NCBI GenBank assembly: GCA_023458035.1 | Contig: JAEXAX010000007.1 | Coordinates: 1 to 23,325 of the forward strand | Source: Bacillota bacterium | GTDB taxonomy: Bacteria > Bacillota > Clostridia > Lachnospirales > Lachnospiraceae | Length of the DNA: 23,325 bases | Direction of reading: 5' to 3' | Shown: piece after piece, positions 7,309 to 14,321 of the stretch | Layout of the letters: each line of letters opens with the position of its first letter | Numbering within the stretch: position 1 is the first letter of the stretch | Translations under genes and position numbers: made by a program | Notes under the pieces: generated by a model | What the model saw: only the letters and a program-made list of their open reading frames with translations | What the model was told of the DNA's origin: nothing | Database searches by the model: none

Positions 7309-7337
7309 TTGACGCTCTATTGTAATTATGATAGAAT
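7309..7337 (+). promoter_or_regulatory. Sigma-A promoter for rpmG-secE-nusG
   Basis: TTGACG (7309-7314) and TAGAAT (7332-7337), each one mismatch from consensus, with a 17-base spacer. It lies about 85 bases before the chosen rpmG start. Confidence 0.75.
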
Positions 7338-7352
7338 AGTGGAGCGAATGGA

Positions 7353-7386
7353 AGCAGGGCTTTTTTTTTATGCCCAAAAAATTGCT
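7353..7386 (+). other. Leader structure with U9 tract before rpmG
   Basis: AGCAGGGC (7353-7360) can pair in two steps, GGGC with GCCC (7372-7375) and AGCA with TGCT (7383-7386). A run of nine T and a run of six A form the loop and bulge and could also pair. It lies in the predicted leader. Possible attenuation or pausing site; weak evidence. Confidence 0.3.
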
Positions 7387-7422
7387 AAAACGGCAAAATC
7401 AACAATAATGGAGATGGAAGTT

Positions 7423-7572
7423 GTGCGCACTAGAATCACGCTAGAATGTACGGAGTGCAAGAGTCGTAACTACAATACGATGAAAGATAAGAAAGCACAT
7501 CCGGAAAGAATGGAGACAAAGAAGTATTGTAAGTTCTGTAAGTCTCACACCCTGCACAAAGAAACAAAATAA
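7423..7572 (+). CDS. rpmG: Large ribosomal subunit protein bL33
   Basis: 49 residues from a GTG start, the normal L33 length. The protein begins (M)RTRITLECTECKSRNY and ends KYCKFCKSHTLHKETK. Two CxxC pairs make this the zinc-binding (C+) form. The start is set by GGAG at 7410-7413, nine bases upstream of GTG. The in-frame ATG codons at 7408 and 7414 have no usable Shine-Dalgarno sequence and would add five or three residues not usual for L33. It is a structural protein of the 50S subunit near the E site. It is followed after 14 bases by secE, the classical Firmicute order rpmG-secE-nusG. Confidence 0.93.
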   Translation: MRTRITLECTECKSRNYNTMKDKKAHPERMETKKYCKFCKSHTLHKETK

Positions 7573-7586
7573 TGGAGGGGAAATAA

Positions 7587-7790
7587 GTGGAAGAAGCAGT
7601 AAAAGCAAAGAAAACAGGTTGGTTCAAAGGACTGTGTGCTGAATTTAAAAACATCACATGGTTAAAGTCCAAGGACGTGGTTGCGCAGACCTTCGCAGTC
7701 GCAATGATCTCTGTCCTGACCGGTGGTTTCATCGCTTTGATCGACTGGGTAATGCGTTACGGCATTGATTCCCTGTTAGGAGTGTTGTGA
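7587..7790 (+). CDS. secE: Preprotein translocase subunit SecE
   Basis: 67 residues from a GTG start, with GGAGGGG six bases upstream. It is the short single-span Gram-positive form of SecE. An amphipathic N-terminal helix (GWFKGLCAEFKNITWLKSKDV) contains the conserved E-x-K-x-(I/V)-x-W-(L/P) pattern. One membrane segment follows (about 32-61, AVAMISVLTGGFIALIDWVM). SecE clamps SecY in the translocon. The nusG ATG comes two bases after its stop codon (TGATATG), so the two are tightly coupled. Confidence 0.92.
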   Translation: MEEAVKAKKTGWFKGLCAEFKNITWLKSKDVVAQTFAVAMISVLTGGFIALIDWVMRYGIDSLLGVL

Positions 7791-7791
7791 T

Positions 7792-8379
7792 ATGGCAGAT
7801 GAAAGAGACTTTTCGGAAGAGAAGAACGTAACAGCAGCGCCGGAGGAATTTGCTCAGAAGAGCAGCTTTGTGCCGAGCTGGTATGTGGTTCACACCTATT
7901 CCGGCTATGAGAATAAGGTTAAGACGACGATTGAGCAAACCATTGCCAACCGTGAACTGCAGGATCAGATCCTGGAGGTTCGTGTCCCGATGCTCGATGC
8001 CATTGAAATCAAAAACAACGCCAAGAAATTGGTAACCAAAAAGATGTTCCCGGGCTATGTGCTGTTGCATATGGTGATGAACGAAACAACCTGGTACGTA
8101 GTACGTAATACGCGCGGCGTGACCGGTTTTGTCGGACCGGGCTCCAAGCCGGTGCCGCTGACCGAGGCAGAGATGAGGAATCTCGGAATCGGAGAGGTGG
8201 AATATCGTCTGGACATCATTGAGGGTGACAGGGTTGAATTGGTCGACGGTACCTGGAAGGGAACGGATGGTATCGTAGAATCGATTAACCACAAAAAAGA
8301 AACGGTCAAGGTACTGATTGAAACGATGGGTCGAGAGATTCCGGTAGAGATCGGCTTTGAACACGTGAAAAAAATGTAA
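7792..8379 (+). CDS. nusG: Transcription termination/antitermination factor NusG
   Basis: 195 residues. After a short acidic N-terminal extension (1-25) comes the NGN domain (about 28-122: WYVVHTYSGYENKV, KKMFPGYVLLHM, VRNTRGVTGFVGPG), which binds the RNA polymerase clamp. The KOW domain follows (about 143-190: EGDRVELVDGTWKGTDGIV, ending PVEIGFEHVKKM). It modulates pausing and links polymerase to Rho or ribosome. Its position directly after secE and before rplK is the canonical one. Confidence 0.95.
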   Translation: MADERDFSEEKNVTAAPEEFAQKSSFVPSWYVVHTYSGYENKVKTTIEQTIANRELQDQILEVRVPMLDAIEIKNNAKKLVTKKMFPGYVLLHMVMNETTWYVVRNTRGVTGFVGPGSKPVPLTEAEMRNLGIGEVEYRLDIIEGDRVELVDGTWKGTDGIVESINHKKETVKVLIETMGREIPVEIGFEHVKKM

Positions 8380-8421
8380 CAAAGGAACATTTTCCGGCTG
8401 TCCAAGTCGACTGTTGGAAGA

Positions 8422-8450
8422 TGGTGGGAGGGACATTCCCGCAATTACCA
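8422..8450 (+). promoter_or_regulatory. Structured leader motif before rplK (candidate ribosomal protein L1 site)
   Basis: TGGT (8422-8425) pairs with ACCA (8447-8450) and GGGA (8426-8429) with TCCC (8437-8440), leaving an asymmetric internal loop GCAATT. Two short helices split by an asymmetric loop resemble the L1 target that autoregulates rplK-rplA in bacteria. A similar motif recurs before rplA. Assigned by analogy. Confidence 0.5.
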
Positions 8451-8469
8451 CAGATTTAGGAGGTGCCAC

Positions 8470-8895
8470 ATGGCAAAGAAAGTTTCAGGTTATATTAAAT
8501 TACAGATCCCGGCAGCAAAGGCTACTCCGGCTCCGCCGGTCGGCCCGGCTTTGGGTCAGCACGGTGTTAATATCGTACAGTTCACAAAGGAGTTTAATGC
8601 CAGAACCGCTAAGGACGAAGGTCTGATCATTCCGGTCGTTATTACCGTATATGCCGACCGTTCCTTCAGCTTCGTGACCAAGACTCCGCCGGCAGCTGTA
8701 TTATTAAAGAAGGCTTGTAAAATATCTTCCGGTTCCGCAGTACCGAACAAGACCAAGGTAGCGACCATTTCCAGGGAAGAAGTGAGAAAGATTGCAGAAC
8801 TGAAAATGCCGGATTTAACTGCAGCAAACATCGACAGTGCCATCAGCATGATTGCCGGTACTGCTCGTAGCATGGGTATTGTTGTAGAAGATTGA
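8470..8895 (+). CDS. rplK: Large ribosomal subunit protein uL11
   Basis: 141 residues, the standard length. Family landmarks are the N-terminal IKLQIPAAKATPAPPVGPALGQHGVNI (split here: proline-rich linker PAPPVGPALGQ), the FTKEFNART helix, KTPPAAVLLKKA, and the C-terminal 23S rRNA-binding part with ISREEVRKIAELK and MIAGTARSMGI. L11 forms the GTPase-associated centre with 23S rRNA helices 43/44. RBS TTAGGAGG is seven bases or so upstream. It is separated from nusG by a 90-base leader, which carries the candidate L1 motif and suggests separate control. Confidence 0.96.
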   Translation: MAKKVSGYIKLQIPAAKATPAPPVGPALGQHGVNIVQFTKEFNARTAKDEGLIIPVVITVYADRSFSFVTKTPPAAVLLKKACKISSGSAVPNKTKVATISREEVRKIAELKMPDLTAANIDSAISMIAGTARSMGIVVED

Positions 8896-8911
8896 TCACA
8901 GGTAGAAGATA

Positions 8912-8943
8912 TCGTGGGAGGGGAGATTCCCGCTTTTCACCAC
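8912..8943 (+). promoter_or_regulatory. Structured leader motif before rplA, matching the one before rplK
   Basis: CGTGGGAGGGG...ATTCCCGC...CACCAC repeats the pattern GTGGGAGGG-ATTCCCGC-ACCAC seen before rplK. GGGA (8916-8919) pairs with TCCC (8928-8931), and GTG can pair with CAC further out. It sits just before RBS TAGGAGG. L1 binding is inferred. Confidence 0.5.
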
Positions 8944-8956
8944 TAGGAGGTAAAAC

Positions 8957-9649
8957 ATGAAACGAGGAAAAAGATATACAGAGGTTGCTAAGAAAGTAGA
9001 TCGTATGACTCAGTATGATACTGCCGAGGCAATCAAGTTAGTAAAAGACAGTGCATCCGCAAAGTTTGACGAGACCGTAGAGGTTCATATCCGTACCGGT
9101 TTGGACGGACGTCATGCTGAGCAGCAGGTTCGTGGTGCTGTTGTACTGCCGCACGGAACCGGTAAGAAGGTTCGTGTCCTGGTATTCGCCAAGGGCGCAA
9201 AGGCTGATGAAGCAGCAGCTGCCGGTGCAGAGCATGTAGGCGGCGAGGAGCTGATCCCGAAGATCCAGAATGAAGGCTGGTTGGATTTCGATGTTGTTGT
9301 AGCAACACCGGATATGATGGGGGTCGTAGGTCGTTTAGGTCGTGTACTTGGACCGAAGGGCTTGATGCCGAACCCGAAGGCCGGAACCGTAACCATGGAT
9401 GTGACCAAGGCTGTCGAAGAAATCAAAGCAGGTAAGATTGAATATCGTTTGGACAAGACCAACATCATTCACGTACCTGTAGGTAAAGCTTCCTTTACCG
9501 AAGAGCAATTAGCGGACAACTTCCAGGCGCTGATGGGTGCTATTTTGAAGGCAAAGCCGTCATCTCTGAAGGGAACCTATCTGAAGAGCGTTACCTTAAG
9601 CTCGACGATGGGACCGGGTGTCAGAGTAAACGTGCTGAAGTTAGTTTAA
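8957..9649 (+). CDS. rplA: Large ribosomal subunit protein uL1
   Basis: 230 residues, full length. Recognisable parts are the N-terminal MKRGKRYTEVAKKVDR, the strand FDETVEVHIRTGLD, the KKVRVLVFAKG segment, FDVVVATPDMMGVVGRLG, the strongly conserved RVLGPKGLMPNPKAGTV, and the C-terminal TYLKSVTLSSTMGPGVRV. L1 forms the mobile stalk at the E site and is commonly an mRNA-binding autorepressor of its own operon. It follows rplK by 61 bases. Unusually for a Firmicute, rplJ and rplL do not follow; a terminator and ABC transporter genes do. Confidence 0.96.
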   Translation: MKRGKRYTEVAKKVDRMTQYDTAEAIKLVKDSASAKFDETVEVHIRTGLDGRHAEQQVRGAVVLPHGTGKKVRVLVFAKGAKADEAAAAGAEHVGGEELIPKIQNEGWLDFDVVVATPDMMGVVGRLGRVLGPKGLMPNPKAGTVTMDVTKAVEEIKAGKIEYRLDKTNIIHVPVGKASFTEEQLADNFQALMGAILKAKPSSLKGTYLKSVTLSSTMGPGVRVNVLKLV

Positions 9650-9697
9650 TAGACATCCATGAGGGCGAAAGCCCCGAATAGATAAATCTTAAACGAA

Positions 9698-9748
9698 AAG
9701 AGTCGTTAGCATACACTGATGATACAGTGGTGTGGACGGCTCTTTTTT
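9698..9748 (+). terminator. Terminator after rplA
   Basis: AAGAGTCGTT (9698-9707) pairs with GACGGCTCTT (9735-9744) with G-U pairs. A further imperfect inner stem is possible, and the hairpin runs into a T run to 9748. It closes the ribosomal transcription unit. Confidence 0.7.
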
Positions 9749-9793
9749 GATACAATCATATGTAAGAGAGAAGATTTTCATGGGGAGGCCAAG

Positions 9794-9850
9794 ATGAAAA
9801 CCCATGAAGAAGAATGGCGATTATATGTGGATGAAACTATTACACTATAG
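9794..9850 (+). CDS. Short ORF (18 aa) ahead of the ABC-2 genes, possible leader peptide or gene remnant
   Basis: Encodes MKTHEEEWRLYVDETITL and has a good Shine-Dalgarno (GGGGAGG, six bases or so before the ATG). It ends 29 bases before the first permease gene. No family can be recognised. It may be a leader peptide, a translated spacer, or the remains of a regulator that often precedes such transporters. Expression is unproven. Confidence 0.3.
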   Translation: MKTHEEEWRLYVDETITL

Positions 9851-9879
9851 ATGATTAAGGGAGATTCAAAGGAGGTTCT

Positions 9880-11226
9880 ATGTGGCTGGAACTTAAATCG
9901 ATTTTAAAAAATAGAATTGTCCGTTTTGTTTTTGTCATTGGGATTGTATTAGCAATCTACCAGACCTATCAGATGGAGTGTTCTTTGCGGCAGTCCGGGG
10001 AAGATGTATATTACGGCATGCAGGGAAACTACACTCTGTCTCGGGATCAGCTGAAAAAACAAACTCTGTCTCGAGATTTGTCTGACCCGATCCAAAGTAA
10101 TTATGTGAAATATCTGGAATGGTTGGCAGATTGGGAATATAAACAATCACAGCTGTACTTGCAGGGCATTGAAAAAAATCGTCAGCAGATAGGGGAATTG
10201 GATTTGCTGGGCTTACTGACATCGGTTCAGCTTCATTGTGGGCCCGGGGATGACCTGCCGACAGTAGTTTTCCGAGATGAGCTTAAAGCTTACGGGTTAG
10301 CGGACAGGTTACCGTTTAATCTGGAGCAGCTGGGCAGATTTTACTATAAGCAAAAGGAGTATAATGAGGCATATTCCAAGCCAATGTTTGACACGCAGAT
10401 GTACCAAATGCGGTATTATTTTACGGCTAGAAAACAGGGAGTTCATGCCCCTTGGGGGAGCCGGCTGTCGAGTGCCTCGTACTTAAGATATGTTTATCAG
10501 CTTAGGACCGAACGCATTCGCTTATTTTTACCGGTGTTGATTATATTGGCCGGGTATATTTTGATTCAGGCGAAAAAAGAAAAAACCTTTGATTTACTGG
10601 CCGGTCGTGCTGTTAAAAAAACGCGTATCTTTTGGCATTATTTCTGCCTGGCGTTGATGATAGCAGGGGCACTCTTTATCTTGACAGAAATGCTGCCGGT
10701 TTTATATACCGGTCTGCGTTATGGCTTCGGAGATTTGAAGTTACCGATGATGGTATACGAACCGGGCCTGCATTCGGCTGAGACATTTAAATCGCTGCAA
10801 TTTAGCTCGCATGATGTTGGACTGACACATTTGCGAATAACCGCTCCCAGTAACCATCCGGATTATCCGCATTTATTTGTATCGCTTCAGCCGATTCCTT
10901 TCTGGAACTTTTTGGTACGCAGTTATTTTGTTGAATTTCTAAGGCTGATTTTTTATGTGATGATTGGCACTGCTTTTGGTTGCATTGGGAAAAGAGACAG
11001 AGTTACGGTGCCGGTAGTATGCGGTGTTTTTGTGTTTGCGGCAGCTTCCGGCTTCTGGCCGTATTTGGAGCAAAGATGGAATCTGTTTACGATTGATTCC
11101 GGTTGGAATGTGGTGATGGGCTGGACACAGCACTCTTGGTGGAGTGCGGTTGGGTTATTGTCGATGGGGATTCTGGGCATTGCGGTGCTGGGCCAGCTGT
11201 TGATTTACAGGCATTCGCTTCGGTAG
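9880..11226 (+). CDS. ABC-2 type exporter permease, first subunit
   Basis: 448 residues. TM1 lies at about 13-31, then a large extracytoplasmic region (about 32-212), then five or so further hydrophobic segments from 214 on (FLPVLIILAGYILIQ; HYFCLALMIAGALFIL; a segment near 355-370; PVVCGVFVFAAASGF; VGLLSMGILGIAVLGQLLIY). A cytoplasmic loop after TM2 reads KKEKTFDLLAGRAVKKTRI, the coupling-type segment of ABC-2 permeases. The extracytoplasmic part carries a short duplication, TLSRDQLKKQ then TLSRDLSDP. It is the first of three genes in one operon, with RBS AAAGGAGG. Substrate unknown; peptide, antibiotic or lipid export are options for the family. The region appears more A+T rich than the flanking operons by eye. 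Confidence 0.75.
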   Translation: MWLELKSILKNRIVRFVFVIGIVLAIYQTYQMECSLRQSGEDVYYGMQGNYTLSRDQLKKQTLSRDLSDPIQSNYVKYLEWLADWEYKQSQLYLQGIEKNRQQIGELDLLGLLTSVQLHCGPGDDLPTVVFRDELKAYGLADRLPFNLEQLGRFYYKQKEYNEAYSKPMFDTQMYQMRYYFTARKQGVHAPWGSRLSSASYLRYVYQLRTERIRLFLPVLIILAGYILIQAKKEKTFDLLAGRAVKKTRIFWHYFCLALMIAGALFILTEMLPVLYTGLRYGFGDLKLPMMVYEPGLHSAETFKSLQFSSHDVGLTHLRITAPSNHPDYPHLFVSLQPIPFWNFLVRSYFVEFLRLIFYVMIGTAFGCIGKRDRVTVPVVCGVFVFAAASGFWPYLEQRWNLFTIDSGWNVVMGWTQHSWWSAVGLLSMGILGIAVLGQLLIYRHSLR

Positions 11227-11235
11227 GAGGCATAC

Positions 11236-12483
11236 ATGATACAAAATGAACTCAGATTTTGTGATTTGAAGAAGGTATTCCTGACCTTTGGTTTGACACT
11301 GGCAGTTCTGCTATACATTTTTTTTGCACAGCTCTTACCGAGTCGGCGAACCGCCGAATGGGATGATTTGGAAAAGATGAAACAGGCGGAGATTCCGATT
11401 GCAGCAGCCGTGAAGCATATGGAGCAGGATATTGATGATCTAAATAAGATGATAGCGGGCGCAGAATCTGCCAAGAAGAGTGTCACAGAATTGGAAACAC
11501 AGAAGCAGTCACTGCGGCAAGATATGGAGCGGTATCAAACCTTGCATAAAAAAGTGAAAGAATATCAATGGAATCATGCCATGCGTGAAGACTTGCTTCG
11601 ACAGCAGAAATATTGGCAGGAGCTGGATGAGCTGATTGGTCGCTTGTTTATCGACGAGATGAAAAATCAAGGCAAGATTTTTGCATATCAAGGCTATGGG
11701 CTAAGCAGTGAACTGGATTGGGCGAACCGTATTTTGCTAAGACAGGCGGGAGCCGGAAAAGAAACGCTTGATGCACAGCGGTTTATCCGCTTTGTATTGG
11801 GAAACAGTCAGTTGTTTGCAGCCGTTTGTGTATTCGTCATCGGGTTTTTGAATCTGTCGATATGGTCAAGGGATTTTGAAGAAAATGAAGGAAAGCTATT
11901 ATTAACATTACCATATCAGCGAAAGGTGTTATTTCATACCAGAATATGGCTTCGTTTTGGCTTGTCATTGGCAGCTGTTCTTTTGCCTCTGCTGGGGATG
12001 TTTATCTGGCTTGGCTGCAGATACGGTTTTGGGACGGGGCGAATGGTCCTGCTAAATCGCTCGGTTTTTAACAGTCTATTTTCAAATACCATCACGCGGC
12101 AAAAGATGGAGGCGGCTGACTTTTTATCCATACATCAAACGGTTCCACAATGGCAATACGGTTTATTGCTGGTGGTTGGCTTACTGCTTTGGCTGGCGGC
12201 GATCTTTCTGATTTTCAATTTGATTAGCCTGTATTTGCGCAGCAGCTTATTGGGTGTATTTGTGGTGTTGTTCGCTATCGTTGGTGTTTTTCAAAGTGCG
12301 ACCGCCAGTCTGACGAATCCGCTGTCATTTTTTCATCAGACCGAGATCTTGTACGGACTACAGCGATCCAATACCTATGACTATCGTATCATAGAGCCGG
12401 GGATAGCCTGTTTTTGGATTCTGTTATTGTTGCTCAGCGTGCTAAGCTATAATTGGGCTAAGTGGAAATTTAAACATATGTAA
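11236..12483 (+). CDS. ABC-2 type exporter permease with extracytoplasmic coiled coil, second subunit
   Basis: 415 residues with the same architecture as its neighbour: TM1 (12-33), a long extracytoplasmic part, then about five membrane spans from 188 on. Residues about 43-130 are strongly heptad-like and charged (HMEQDIDDLNKMIAGAES, ELETQKQSLRQDMERYQ), which predicts a coiled coil. After TM2 the loop EENEGKLLLTLPYQRKVLF (215-233) is the typical ABC-2 motif (E-x-G-x-x-x-L-L-T-L-P) that meets the ATPase. The RBS TAGGAGG overlaps the stop codon of the previous gene, so the two are coupled and probably form a heterodimeric channel. Confidence 0.75.
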   Translation: MIQNELRFCDLKKVFLTFGLTLAVLLYIFFAQLLPSRRTAEWDDLEKMKQAEIPIAAAVKHMEQDIDDLNKMIAGAESAKKSVTELETQKQSLRQDMERYQTLHKKVKEYQWNHAMREDLLRQQKYWQELDELIGRLFIDEMKNQGKIFAYQGYGLSSELDWANRILLRQAGAGKETLDAQRFIRFVLGNSQLFAAVCVFVIGFLNLSIWSRDFEENEGKLLLTLPYQRKVLFHTRIWLRFGLSLAAVLLPLLGMFIWLGCRYGFGTGRMVLLNRSVFNSLFSNTITRQKMEAADFLSIHQTVPQWQYGLLLVVGLLLWLAAIFLIFNLISLYLRSSLLGVFVVLFAIVGVFQSATASLTNPLSFFHQTEILYGLQRSNTYDYRIIEPGIACFWILLLLLSVLSYNWAKWKFKHM

Positions 12484-12512
12484 TTTATTGGGGAATGCAG
12501 GAGAAGATAGTC

Positions 12513-13409
12513 ATGAGTTTGGTGTTGGAAGTAGAGGATATAAAAAAGCGATTTGGCAATAAAGAAGTGTTAAAGGGTATCTCCTTTTCGGCCAAGCCGG
12601 GAGAGATTGTCGGTCTGCTGGGAAGGAACGGTTCCGGTAAATCTACGTTGATGAAATTGATCTGCGGCCTGTTGGAACCGAATCACGGAAGCATTCGGGT
12701 ATGTGGCTTTGATATCAAAAAACAACGCGAAAAGGCATTGCAGAAAATCGGAGTCAGCATAGAAAATCCGGCCTTATATGAATCCCTGACCGGTTGGGAA
12801 AATTTGAAACTGATGGCGCGCTGGCGCAAGGTGGGAGCAGAACGCCTGCAGGAGATGGCCCACTATACGGACTTGGAGCATATGCTGCGAAAAAAGGTGG
12901 CCGGTTATTCGATGGGAATGAAGATGCGGCTGATGTTGGCCATGGTATTAATGAGCAGTCCGCAGCTAATCATCCTGGATGAGCCGATGAATGGTTTGGA
13001 TCCGGACGGTGTCATCCGGCTGCGAGATGAGTTGCTGAACTTAAAGAAAAGCGGCTGTACCATCCTGCTGTCATCACATCTGTTATCCGAAATGGAAAAA
13101 ATTGTTGATCGGGTGGTGATGATCGAAAAAGGTGTAGTGGTCTTGCAAGAAGATGATGCGACGAGATTAACAGGGGCAGTGACCTACCGGTTTCTGATTC
13201 AACCGTTTGAGGCCGTAATCACAAATTTGTCGGAAATGGTCATTGCCGGTGATAAGCAAGAGCAAGATCTTGGCTGGATCACGATAGCTGTTACCGAAGA
13301 AGGCTTGGATAGAATTTTGGCCAGACTGCATTCAGCGGGAGCAAGCATTTACGATATAGAAAAGGTATCGCTGACTTTGGAAGATGTATATCGGAACGCC
13401 TTACAATAG
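12513..13409 (+). CDS. ABC-2 type exporter ATP-binding protein
   Basis: 298 residues from the ATG at 12513, chosen because AGGAG (12499-12503) stands nine bases before it; an in-frame ATG at 12495 lacks a properly spaced site. Walker A is GRNGSGKST (37-45), the signature appears as YSMGMKMR (132-139, the degenerate form common in ABC-2/NatA-type cassettes), Walker B is LIILDEP (152-158) followed by MNGLDPDG, and the switch histidine lies in LLSSHLLSEME. A C-terminal extension of about 85 residues follows, as in antibiotic-export cassettes. It probably powers the two preceding permeases. It ends 90 bases before a bidirectional terminator. Confidence 0.85.
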   Translation: MSLVLEVEDIKKRFGNKEVLKGISFSAKPGEIVGLLGRNGSGKSTLMKLICGLLEPNHGSIRVCGFDIKKQREKALQKIGVSIENPALYESLTGWENLKLMARWRKVGAERLQEMAHYTDLEHMLRKKVAGYSMGMKMRLMLAMVLMSSPQLIILDEPMNGLDPDGVIRLRDELLNLKKSGCTILLSSHLLSEMEKIVDRVVMIEKGVVVLQEDDATRLTGAVTYRFLIQPFEAVITNLSEMVIAGDKQEQDLGWITIAVTEEGLDRILARLHSAGASIYDIEKVSLTLEDVYRNALQ

Positions 13410-13497
13410 AAAGGGATGAAGAAGAGAGGAGCAAAACAGGAAAGATGTATTTATACAGCCGGCAGTTAAACAGACCCTGCTGTTGAGTATAACCATT

Positions 13498-13559
13498 AAA
13501 AAAGCGTTTGCCTGTTCCCGGCTGATACACCGGTCGGGAGCAGGCAAACGCTTACTTTT
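13498..13559. terminator. Bidirectional terminator between convergent operons
   Basis: A 23-bp stem (13502-13524 with 13531-13553, three G-U pairs) has a 6-base loop ATACAC. An A6 run on the left gives a U-run for minus-strand transcripts, and TTACTTTTG on the right serves the plus strand. It separates the ABC-2 genes from the phosphate-transport genes. Confidence 0.85.
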
Positions 13560-13564
13560 GTTTA

Positions 13565-13595
13565 TGCGAGCAACGAGCCAAAGTATGTGCTCGCA
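13565..13595. repeat. Inverted repeat (8-bp stem)
   Basis: TGCGAGCA (13565-13572) and TGCTCGCA (13588-13595) are perfect inverted copies with a 15-base loop. It lies between the minus-strand accessory gene and the bidirectional terminator. Function unknown. Confidence 0.5.
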
Positions 13596-13616
13596 CAAGA
13601 CCTTAGCGACTGCCGT

Positions 13617-13669
13617 TAAAGCCTAAGAGAAGCACACTTTGCAAGTCTGTCTTAGCTTTGCGGGCTTTA
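13617..13669 (-). other. Stem-loop overlapping the stop of the DUF47 gene
   Basis: TAAAGCC (13617-13623) pairs with GGCTTTA (13663-13669), and CTAAGA pairs with TCTTAG further in. The stem includes the stop codon of the minus-strand gene. No U-run follows on that strand, so it is more likely an mRNA 3' stabiliser than a terminator. Confidence 0.4.
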
Positions 13670-14290
13670 GGAGTTCTTCATCATGGCCACTTCGATCATG
13701 TGAGCGGCGCTTTCGCAGCTGTCCAGACAGCGCTCCAGATAGTGGTAGATATCGCGCCAGCTGATGATGTCGATGGTCGGCAGATCGCTGGTGTGCAGTC
13801 GGCGCATGGATTCCAGATAGAGCTTGTCGCCATCGTTCTCCAAGCTGTTGACAGCGATCAGGTTCTGATGGATGGTTTTAGACTTCTTGAAGTTCTGGAA
13901 TTCCTCCATGACCTTCTTCAGCAGGTCGCAGGATTGGATGGCCAGACTGGCAAACTGGATGGCCTCCGGACGAATCTCGGTGATGTTACACATATAGATA
14001 CGCATAAGTACATCATCTAGGGCATCCACGATATCATCCAGCATATGACTGATAGACATGATGTCGTCGCGCTCCAGCGGGGTGATAAAGGCGTCGATCA
14101 ACAGAGAGGAAACCTCGTGACGGTATTGATCGGCTTCGTTTTCGATGGCGTGGATGGCTTCCATCTGCTCGACCACCTGGGACTGATCAAAGTCTGATAA
14201 GTAATCGGCCAACAGGCGGGAAGCGCGGCAGGCGCAGTCGATACAGTTAATAAAATTATCATAATATACAGCATCTGATTTCTTGGACAT
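13667..14290 (-). CDS. DUF47/PhoU-like accessory protein of the PiT phosphate transporter
   Basis: 207 residues, all helical in character, of the DUF47 (PhoU_div, Pit accessory protein) family. Acidic motifs typical of the metal-binding helical bundles are visible: AIENEADQYRHEV, PLERDDIMSISHMLDDIVDALDDV, VNSLENDGDKLY, and a last helix with YHYLERCLDSCESAAHMIE. No membrane segment is present; the protein is presumably cytoplasmic at the membrane. The start has AAAAGGAGA upstream on the minus strand. It lies 31 bases downstream of the PiT gene, so the two are co-transcribed. Members of this family are thought to modulate PiT uptake; the exact effect is not readable here. Confidence 0.88.
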   Translation of the reverse strand: MSKKSDAVYYDNFINCIDCACRASRLLADYLSDFDQSQVVEQMEAIHAIENEADQYRHEVSSLLIDAFITPLERDDIMSISHMLDDIVDALDDVLMRIYMCNITEIRPEAIQFASLAIQSCDLLKKVMEEFQNFKKSKTIHQNLIAVNSLENDGDKLYLESMRRLHTSDLPTIDIISWRDIYHYLERCLDSCESAAHMIEVAMMKNS

Positions 14291-14321
14291 TGTTTTAGTC
14301 TCCTTTTATATCCGGATGGAA

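Noticed and set aside
7248..7422. Search for a tRNA near rpmG-secE, common in some Clostridia
   Set aside because: No cloverleaf, T-arm motif (GGTTCRA) or CCA end could be found there or in other gaps.
9650..9748. Possible L10-type ribosomal leader after rplA
   Set aside because: The region has only a simple terminator hairpin, no recognisable L10-leader core, and rplJ does not follow.
10030..10080. Near-identical ACTCTGTCTCG repeats in the first permease gene
   Set aside because: A short in-frame duplication of TLSRD inside a coding region; no sign of a mobile element or site.
13416..13469. Short ORF after the ABC-2 ATPase gene
   Set aside because: Seventeen codons, no spaced RBS, and directly before a terminator; probably non-coding.
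13658..14020. Plus-strand open frame across the DUF47 gene
   Set aside because: Antisense shadow; the minus-strand frame carries the conserved acidic motifs and a proper RBS.
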